From: Gayadomonas joobiniege G7
Lineage (GTDB): Bacteria > Pseudomonadota > Gammaproteobacteria > Enterobacterales > Alteromonadaceae
Length of the DNA stretch: 64,000 bases
Assembly: GCF_000300815.1 (NCBI RefSeq)
Contig: NZ_AMRX01000008.1
Location: 705,524-769,523 of the forward strand
Direction of reading: 5' to 3'
In this document: positions 57,739-64,000 of the stretch, in pieces
How the letters are laid out: each line of letters opens with the position of its first letter
How positions within the stretch are numbered: position 1 is the first letter of the stretch
Program-made: the position numbers and the translations under genes
Notes under the pieces: model-generated
Database searches by the model: none
Told to the model about the DNA's origin: nothing
The model's input: the letters and a program-made list of their open reading frames with translations, nothing else

Positions 57739-59481
57739 ATGACAGAAAAAACCTTTATTAAAGGCAAAGATTCAGATTTAGAAACGTCGATTGAAACCAT
57801 GCAAAACAAGCTTAAATCTTTTGGTTTTGAGGTTGAAGAAGCATCATGGTTAAATCCGGTCGCTAACTGTTATTCGGTTCATATTAAAGATCCGACTTGC
57901 GGACTGATGTTCACAAATGGTAAAGGGGCGACTCGTAAAGCCTGTTTAGCCAGTGCTTTAGGTGAGTACTTTGAGCGTTTGAGCTGTAATTACTTTTTTG
58001 CTGACTTTTATTTAGGGCAACAAGTCTCTGAATCTGAATTTGTTCATTACCCAAATGAAAAGTGGTTTATTCATGATGGCGAAACCATGCCTGACGGACT
58101 GATGGATGAAAGCCTCTGGGATCATTTTGACCCTGAGCGTGAATTAACGCCAAATCAACTATTTGACATGAACTCTGGTGCAGGCGAAAGGGGCATTTGT
58201 GCGGCGCCATATCATAGGGTGCGTGACGGGAAAGATATATATATTCCAATTAATGTCATCGCAAATGTGTTTGTTAGTAACGGTATGTCGGCGGGGAATA
58301 CGCAAAACGAAGCTAGGGTTCAGGGGTTATCTGAAGTTTTTGAGCGTTACGTTAAAAACAAAATCATTGCAGAAGGCATTTGTTTGCCTGAGGTGCCGGC
58401 TGAAGTGCTTGCACGATTTCCTAAAATAGAAGCAGCCTGTCGCGAATTAGAAAGTCATGGGTATCATTTACGCATTGCAGATGCGTCTTTAGGCGGTCGC
58501 TACCCAGTTATGAGTGTAACCTTGATTAATCCAAAAGACGGCAGTGTTTTTGCGTCATTTGGTGCTCACCCAAGTTTTGAAGTCGCTTTAGAACGCACTG
58601 TAACTGAATTATTACAAGGCCGAAGTTTAGATCAGCTCAATGTATTTCAGCCTCCATCGTTTGAAAGTGAAGAAATCGCTTCGGCACACAATATCGAGTT
58701 ACATTTTATTGATTCAAGCGGTGTCATTTCGTATGACTTTTTTAAAGACCAGCCAGATTATGAATTTGTTGATTGGGACTTTGATGCCGATACGGCTACC
58801 GAATACCAAACTTTGGTCGATTTAATTCATGAAATGGGTTTTGATATATATATATCAGATTACCGTCATTTAAATGTTTATGCGTGTCGTATTTTAGTGC
58901 CTGGCATGTCTGATATTTATCCGGTTGATGAAATATTATGGAACAACAATAACGACGGAGCTTTATTTCGCGAAGCGTTATTAACTTTGCCTGATTTATC
59001 AAACGAAGAATTGGCTGAAGTACTTGAGGGCTTGAACGAAGGAGGTTATAACGATGCACTATCGGCAGCTGAATTCATTGGTATCGCGCCCGATCCCGGC
59101 ACTTTATGGGCGGATATGCGAATCGGTGAATTAAAAGCTTTAATTGCGTTAGCGATAGAAGACGAAAGTGCAATTGATTGGGTCAATTGGGTACTGCATC
59201 TTGAGCAGATTAATGAAGAAAATATTCGTAAATACCGATGTCTATTGGCCCTACTTGAAATCAAATGGGATCCGGAACGAGAATATCAGCCCTACTTAAA
59301 ATCACTCGCTTTAATGTATGGTCAAGCACAAGTGCAAAGCTGTTTAGAGATTGTTGAAGGCCGGTTAAGATTTGATGGGTTGCACTGTCCAGGTTTAAGC
59401 TTACAGGGTTTTAACCTGCATCAAAAATTGATTGAAGGATACCAAAAGCTGCAGCGCGCAAAACAAAAAAATTGGTCATAG
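57739..59481 (+). CDS. ycaO: Ribosomal protein S12 methylthiotransferase accessory factor YcaO
   Basis: A 580-residue protein, close to E. coli YcaO (586). I chose the ATG at 57739, directly after a GAGGTC site; a longer frame from 57667 adds an unlikely N-terminus. The match is strong from the start: 'MTEKTFIKGKDSDLETSIET', 'GFEVEEASWLNPVANCYSVH' and 'TNGKGATRKACLASALGEYF', followed by ERLSCNYFFADF. The YcaO domain binds ATP/Mg and aids beta-methylthiolation of ribosomal S12 by RimO. The C-terminal helical repeat half is also present. The oxidoreductase gene begins 11 bp later. Confidence 0.96.
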   Translation: MTEKTFIKGKDSDLETSIETMQNKLKSFGFEVEEASWLNPVANCYSVHIKDPTCGLMFTNGKGATRKACLASALGEYFERLSCNYFFADFYLGQQVSESEFVHYPNEKWFIHDGETMPDGLMDESLWDHFDPERELTPNQLFDMNSGAGERGICAAPYHRVRDGKDIYIPINVIANVFVSNGMSAGNTQNEARVQGLSEVFERYVKNKIIAEGICLPEVPAEVLARFPKIEAACRELESHGYHLRIADASLGGRYPVMSVTLINPKDGSVFASFGAHPSFEVALERTVTELLQGRSLDQLNVFQPPSFESEEIASAHNIELHFIDSSGVISYDFFKDQPDYEFVDWDFDADTATEYQTLVDLIHEMGFDIYISDYRHLNVYACRILVPGMSDIYPVDEILWNNNNDGALFREALLTLPDLSNEELAEVLEGLNEGGYNDALSAAEFIGIAPDPGTLWADMRIGELKALIALAIEDESAIDWVNWVLHLEQINEENIRKYRCLLALLEIKWDPEREYQPYLKSLALMYGQAQVQSCLEIVEGRLRFDGLHCPGLSLQGFNLHQKLIEGYQKLQRAKQKNWS

Positions 59482-59492
59482 GGGGGGCATAC

Positions 59493-60545
59493 ATGATTAA
59501 AACTGCGTTAGTGGGTTTTGGGTTTGCGGCTCAAACTTTTCATTTGCCATTTATTAAAACAAGCCATGATTTTGAGCTTGTGGCAGTCAGTTCGTCAGAT
59601 CAGAACAAAGTAGCCGCTGTGCTTCCAACGGTCGAGGTGTACCCAGATTATCAGCGTTTATTGCAAACATCTGACGCAGAACTGGTTGTGATTACTTCGC
59701 CAAATGACAGTCATTATGCGATCGCTAAATCAGCGCTGGAGCAGGGGAAACATGTGTTGGTTGAAAAACCATTTGTAACCCGCAGTGAAGAGGGGCAAAC
59801 ACTGATCGATTTGGCTCGTCAGCGCTCTTTAATATTAAGCGTGTATCAAAACAGACGTTATGACGGTGACTTTTTAACGGTAAAAAAATTGCTGTCTGAA
59901 AAGCGGCTTGGTGATATAAAAGTATTTGAAGCGCATTTTGATCGTTTTCGGCCGCAAGTAAAAGATCGTTGGCGTGAAACCGCTAGCGATGGTGGCGGTA
60001 TCTTATATGATTTAGGGCCTCATCTGATTGATCAAGCCCTGCTGTTATTTGGTATGCCAGACGCGGTTAACGCTGAGATTAAAACCTTACGTGCCGGTGG
60101 TGTGTGCCCTGATTTTGCTCACATTAGCTTAAGTTATCCCGATAAACTGGTGCAGTTGCAGGCAAGTTTATTTGTCGCCAGCGGTAATTTAAGATTTTTA
60201 GTGCAAGGTACTTTAGGCAATTATTTAAAATATGGGTTAGATCCTCAAGAAGACAGGCTCAAAGCGGGCTGCTTGCCAGATCATGCAGATTGGGCGAAAG
60301 AATGCCCGCAAGCATCTGGCAGTTTAATTTTATTGAATGACGATGGAGAACTTCACACGCAAGTTCTGCCAAGTGAGTTGGGCGGCTATCAGTGTTATTA
60401 TCAGCAATTGGCTGCGGCTATCAAAGATCCAACCATAAGCCCACCCGTTACAGCAGAGTCTGCGCTCAATAACATTCATGTTATTGAAGCCGCGATAAAA
60501 AGCCAAAAGTTAGGAAGAAGAGTTAAGCCAAATATTTGTGCATAA
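59493..60545 (+). CDS. Gfo/Idh/MocA-family oxidoreductase
   Basis: A 350-residue NAD(P)-dependent oxidoreductase. I chose the ATG at 59493, preceded by AGGGGGG; an in-frame GTG at 59472 lies within the ycaO end. The N-terminal Rossmann motif is 'MIKTALVGFGFAAQTFHLP'. The catalytic 'HVLVEKPFVTRSEEG' holds the EKP motif, and 'GGILYDLGPHLIDQALLLFG' is the family's D-x-G-x-H region. It is close in style to E. coli YdgJ-type proteins; substrates are cyclic polyols or sugars. It follows ycaO by 11 bp. Its 3' end overlaps the convergent kinase gene by 23 bp. Confidence 0.93.
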   Translation: MIKTALVGFGFAAQTFHLPFIKTSHDFELVAVSSSDQNKVAAVLPTVEVYPDYQRLLQTSDAELVVITSPNDSHYAIAKSALEQGKHVLVEKPFVTRSEEGQTLIDLARQRSLILSVYQNRRYDGDFLTVKKLLSEKRLGDIKVFEAHFDRFRPQVKDRWRETASDGGGILYDLGPHLIDQALLLFGMPDAVNAEIKTLRAGGVCPDFAHISLSYPDKLVQLQASLFVASGNLRFLVQGTLGNYLKYGLDPQEDRLKAGCLPDHADWAKECPQASGSLILLNDDGELHTQVLPSELGGYQCYYQQLAAAIKDPTISPPVTAESALNNIHVIEAAIKSQKLGRRVKPNICA

Positions 60546-63500
60546 CAAGGTGTAACGCGTCTAAATTAATAGGCTTGCTAACATAATCTGTCATGCCGGC
60601 AGCAAAACATTTTTCTCGATCACCAGCCAGAGCATTTGCCGTTAATGCAACGATTGGCAACTGGCTGTTGCTCTCACCAGCCATACCCTGGCGAATATGG
60701 CGTGACGCTTGATAGCCATCCATTTCTGGCATTTGGCAATCCATCAAAATAAGGTCATAACGGCCTGGCTCGTTATTTAATTCGGCCAATGCTTCTTGCC
60801 CATTATTCGCCAAGGCCACCGTTAAACCAATATTTTTAAGCATTTCAGCAGCGACAATTTGATTAATTTGGTTGTCTTCAACCAGCAAAATGTGTCCGCT
60901 AAGTTTACCAAGTTTATCTTTCTGTTTTAATTCTTTGTGGATTTGGATGCTGCCACCCATCACATTGTTGATGGCATCTAATAAGCTAGAAGGCGTCACA
61001 GGTTTACTAAACCAATCAGATACTCGATAGGTTTCATTAATCTCGTCTTCCGGGGCATGAATTATATCAGCCATATAAATGATTTTACTGTTTTTTTGTT
61101 TCAGACATTCCGTTAATTCCTCGCTTTGATTATTTTTATAAAGATTAAGCTTGGAAATTTGTTCGTCAATCAAAATAAGGTCGATTGAATTAGCGTTTTT
61201 GCAAAGTTGCTGTTTAGCGTCTTCGATATTTGTGAAACATTGGTTTTTGATTTTCCAGCTATTAAGTTGAGCGGACAAAATTTGTCGCATGGTCGCATTT
61301 CGCTCAATTACGGCTGCGTTGAGTGAATGACTTAATATGGGCGTTTGCTGTTTTAACGATGGATCGCTTTTCAGTTTAAGTGAATATTTAAAGCGGCTAC
61401 CTTTTCCTAGTTGACTCTTCACTTGAATAGAGCCTGACATCAGAGCACAAAGTTGTTTAACAATGGTTAACCCTAAACCTGTGCCACCGAATTTACGGGT
61501 AGTCGACGCATCTGCTTGTTTAAATGCGGTAAATAAACTGGCCATTTGTTCGTCAGTCATACCTATGCCTGAGTCTTCAACATATCCATCGAGCTGTATA
61601 TAGCCTGAATTTAATGTTTTGCTAGTGGCCTTAATCAGAACTTGACCTCGGTCGGTAAATTTTATTGCGTTGCCAATAAGGTTAATCAATATCTGGCGTA
61701 GGCGTGCACTATCTGCTAATACATAAATATGCTGAAGTTGGCTTAGATCTAAAAATACATCTAGCGATTTTTGATTGGCTTGAAAAGCCAAAGCTTGTAC
61801 AACTTCGCTATATAACTCACTCAAATTAACGGGGTTCTGTTCGAGTTGTAATTTGCCTGCTTCTATTTTTGAATAGTCTAAAATATCGTTAATTAAACTT
61901 AACAAAGTGTTGGCGCTACTTCGGGCCATACCCAGCTGGTAACTCTTTTCGCTATCCAGGTCGCCTTGGTTTAATGCCAGATCTATCATTCCCAAAACCC
62001 CGTTCAACGGGGTTCTAATTTCATGGCTCATATTCGCTAAAAATTCGCTTTTGGCTTTTGCACCTTGTTCTGCCGCTTCTTTCGCTATTAACAAATTACG
62101 TTCGTTTTCTTTACGTTCTGAAATATCTTCGATAATTGACCAGACTAACTTTTTCCCGCTACTGTCTTGCATCAAAAGACCATTTAACAAAACAGGATAA
62201 CGTTCACCTGATTTTTTGATATATTCTTTTTCATAGGGGCCATAACGACCGGTAGTTTCCATGCTTTTAAGCTGGATCTGCTCTTGATCTTCGTACTCTT
62301 TTGGTGTGATGTCCCAGTAGCTTAAATTGACATATTCTTCTTTGCTGTAGCCGGATGGAGCAACCAATGCGTCATTAATTTCAATGAAGTTTCCTGTTTC
62401 AAAATCATTTAAGGCAATACCAATAGGGGATAACTCAAATAATCCTTTTAATCTTTGTTCGTTTAAGCGATATGCGGCTTCGGCTTTTTTCTGTTCATTG
62501 ATGTCTTTGGCTACCCCGACAAAACCAATGGTATGATTGTTTTGGTCTTGAACAGCGCTTACCGTTAAACTGACCCAAATACGCGAGCCATCTTTTTTAA
62601 TATAATGCCATTCATTTTCGTCGGGTTCACCACGTTGAGCAAGGGCGACGAATGTTTCAAATCCTGCCGGTATAGGTTTGCCTAACAACTGGCTGAGCGT
62701 TTTGGCACGTTCAGCAACTTCATTGGGATCATGTATGATAGCTGGTGTGTATTTATCGACCACTTCTTCAGCTTGATAACCGAGTAATCGTTCAGCTCCG
62801 CGATTAAAGGTTTTGATAACACCATGGGTATCGGTAGCAATAATCGACAAGTTGCTGGCGTTTAATATAGCCTTTTGCCACGCTAGCATTTTAGCCAGTG
62901 CGATTTCTGCTTCTTTTTTATCAGTTATATCTATATGAGTGCCTGACATCAATTCCGGTTGATTGTCAGCCGTCCAGCTAGTCACAGTACCTCGGTCATG
63001 GATCCAAACCCAATGGCCATCTTTATGACGCATTCTGACTTCATTGTCGTAATAGGCATTCATTCGCAAAAAAGCCGTTGTCAGAGTTTCGTCACTACGT
63101 TTTATATCGTCAGGATGTGTGAGCTGATACCAAGTATTTATACTAAGCGGTTCCAGCTCCTCAATGCGGTAACCAAGCATGCTGGCCCAGCGCTGGTTAA
63201 TAGTGATTTTGCCCGTTGGTACGTGCCATTCCCAGGTACCGACTCTTGTGCCTCGAATTATATTTTTTAACCTTTTTTGCTCTGCATTGAGTGCTATCTG
63301 AGTTTGGTTTAGTTGGCTAATGTCTCGTTTAATAACAAATAAATCTTGTCCATTAATTAAACTCACCCGGCATTGCCATTGCTTGTTATTTTCGGAGAAT
63401 TCAAATAGGTTGTATTTAGTTGGCTCGGTGATAATCTTTAGTGAATGTTCTGACGGAACTACTTGTTCTAAAGCTATCGTTTGAGTTGTTTGATTGCTGA

Positions 63501-64000
63501 GAATAACGTTCCCACTTAAATCGCAAAGATACACTTCATCAGGTAAAATATCGAATAAGGGTTTAAGGCTTTTTTCCGATTGCAGCAGATTGGCGATCGA
63601 CAGGCTATTATAATGAGCGTTGATAAGGTCTTGGATACTTTCGGCGAACGCTTTTAAATGCGCTTCATCGCTTGTACTAAAGCTTTTAGGTTTACTGTCA
63701 ATGATACATAAAGTGCCAATATTAAAGCCTTTGACTTGTATTTGTGTACCGGCGTAGAAACGTATCCCAGGTTCGCCAGTCACTAGCGGGTTGTCATGGA
63801 AACGCTCGTCGATACTGGCATCTTTTACCACAAAGGTTTCTGTTTGATTAATCGCATGACCGCAAAAGGAGATATCGCGACCAGTTTCACAGGCATCCAA
63901 TCCTTGTATCGATTTAAACCATTGCCGTTTATCATCGACTAACGAAATGGCAACTATGTCGACTCCAAAAAACGTTTGGACCAACTGAGTAAGTCGATCG
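60523..64000 (-). CDS. Hybrid sensor histidine kinase (GAF-PAS-HisKA-HATPase-REC), 5'-truncated
   Basis: The frame stays open to the window edge upstream of a TTG at 63984, so the start is outside. Over 1150 residues are visible. In order they are a GAF domain ('VAISLVDDKRQWFKSIQGLD'), about four PAS/PAC modules, and HisKA with the phospho-acceptor His (codon at 62025-62027, in 'FLANMSHEIRTPLNG'). Then come HATPase_c ('GGTGLGLTIVKQL'), a degenerate receiver-like segment ('DLILIDEQIS'), and a complete receiver with phospho-acceptor Asp (codon at 60739-60741, in 'LILMDCQMPEMDG'). No membrane helix is seen in this part, so it is probably a cytosolic multi-input kinase. Convergent with the oxidoreductase gene; the tails overlap. 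Confidence 0.94.
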   Translation of the reverse strand, partial: DRLTQLVQTFFGVDIVAISLVDDKRQWFKSIQGLDACETGRDISFCGHAINQTETFVVKDASIDERFHDNPLVTGEPGIRFYAGTQIQVKGFNIGTLCIIDSKPKSFSTSDEAHLKAFAESIQDLINAHYNSLSIANLLQSEKSLKPLFDILPDEVYLCDLSGNVILSNQTTQTIALEQVVPSEHSLKIITEPTKYNLFEFSENNKQWQCRVSLINGQDLFVIKRDISQLNQTQIALNAEQKRLKNIIRGTRVGTWEWHVPTGKITINQRWASMLGYRIEELEPLSINTWYQLTHPDDIKRSDETLTTAFLRMNAYYDNEVRMRHKDGHWVWIHDRGTVTSWTADNQPELMSGTHIDITDKKEAEIALAKMLAWQKAILNASNLSIIATDTHGVIKTFNRGAERLLGYQAEEVVDKYTPAIIHDPNEVAERAKTLSQLLGKPIPAGFETFVALAQRGEPDENEWHYIKKDGSRIWVSLTVSAVQDQNNHTIGFVGVAKDINEQKKAEAAYRLNEQRLKGLFELSPIGIALNDFETGNFIEINDALVAPSGYSKEEYVNLSYWDITPKEYEDQEQIQLKSMETTGRYGPYEKEYIKKSGERYPVLLNGLLMQDSSGKKLVWSIIEDISERKENERNLLIAKEAAEQGAKAKSEFLANMSHEIRTPLNGVLGMIDLALNQGDLDSEKSYQLGMARSSANTLLSLINDILDYSKIEAGKLQLEQNPVNLSELYSEVVQALAFQANQKSLDVFLDLSQLQHIYVLADSARLRQILINLIGNAIKFTDRGQVLIKATSKTLNSGYIQLDGYVEDSGIGMTDEQMASLFTAFKQADASTTRKFGGTGLGLTIVKQLCALMSGSIQVKSQLGKGSRFKYSLKLKSDPSLKQQTPILSHSLNAAVIERNATMRQILSAQLNSWKIKNQCFTNIEDAKQQLCKNANSIDLILIDEQISKLNLYKNNQSEELTECLKQKNSKIIYMADIIHAPEDEINETYRVSDWFSKPVTPSSLLDAINNVMGGSIQIHKELKQKDKLGKLSGHILLVEDNQINQIVAAEMLKNIGLTVALANNGQEALAELNNEPGRYDLILMDCQMPEMDGYQASRHIRQGMAGESNSQLPIVALTANALAGDREKCFAAGMTDYVSKPINLDALHLVMHKYLA

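Noticed and set aside
60523..63984. TTG at 63984 as the start of the hybrid kinase
   Set aside because: It falls within the GAF domain and the frame continues to the window edge, so the real start is outside.

Overview
The window looks like a chromosomal segment of a marine, polysaccharide-degrading gammaproteobacterium of the Alteromonadales, with a Catenovulum- or Paraglaciecola-like gene content. This is inferred from gene content and moderate A+T, not from a marker gene. Housekeeping genes of gammaproteobacterial type (acpH, elbB, ycaO, a MoxR/DUF58 cluster) are interleaved with genes for breaking down algal sulfated galactans: three S1 sulfatases, a large GH2 beta-galactosidase, a DUF5060-type glycoside hydrolase, a GH29 alpha-L-fucosidase, and a P450/ferredoxin/ferredoxin-reductase trio of the type that demethylates 6-O-methyl-galactose. 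I see no tRNA, rRNA, CRISPR array, insertion sequence or phage gene.

Layout. 1-4925: tightly overlapping MoxR operon (DUF4129-like, DUF4350, MoxR ATPase, DUF58), ending in a hairpin shared with a convergent membrane protein. 5985-10676: sulfatase, DUF5060 hydrolase, acpH, small methyltransferase. 10751-13681: large orphan lipoprotein and elbB. 14089-19103: beta-galactosidase plus sulfatase, a two-gene operon. 19135-21139 (minus): chemoreceptor overlapping a thioredoxin-like partner. 21306-25997 (minus): family-5 solute ABC importer with a fused double ATPase. 26064-27036 (minus): three small genes behind a strong Fur box. 27206-31100 (minus): two tandem S9 peptidases. 31191-36609: MOSC protein, the P450 demethylase trio, and a lipoprotein sulfatase. 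36802-39642: xylB-xylA. 39897-41435: four-CHRD-domain lipoprotein. 41552-45619: a guanidine-II (mini-ykkC) riboswitch followed by a 2-oxoglutarate oxygenase, an orphan gene and an acyltransferase, then a PhzF-family protein. 45675-47339: diguanylate cyclase. 47458-51433 (minus): GH29 fucosidase, SDR, ExoP-like domain protein, IclR regulator. 51687-56250: octaheme cytochrome/TPR protein and a CRTAC1/FG-GAP lipoprotein. 56403-64000: GlyGly-CTERM cyclophilin, ycaO, Gfo/Idh/MocA oxidoreductase, and a hybrid histidine kinase that runs off the window.

How the genes may work together. Exported sulfatases, GH2, DUF5060 and GH29 enzymes would trim sulfate and sugars from red- or brown-algal polymers. 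The P450 system would remove O-methyl groups from methyl-galactose, and XylA/XylB would take xylose into the pentose phosphate pathway. The catabolic genes are scattered and no TonB-dependent transporter lies in the window, so the main transport locus is probably elsewhere.

The most notable signal is the riboswitch at 41603-41654. Two short hairpins with ACGA and ACGG loops lie between a plausible promoter and the ribosome-binding site of an isopenicillin-N-synthase-like dioxygenase operon. None of the operon's genes is one of the usual guanidine exporter, carboxylase or hydrolase genes, so it may mark an undescribed guanidine or alkyl-guanidine pathway.
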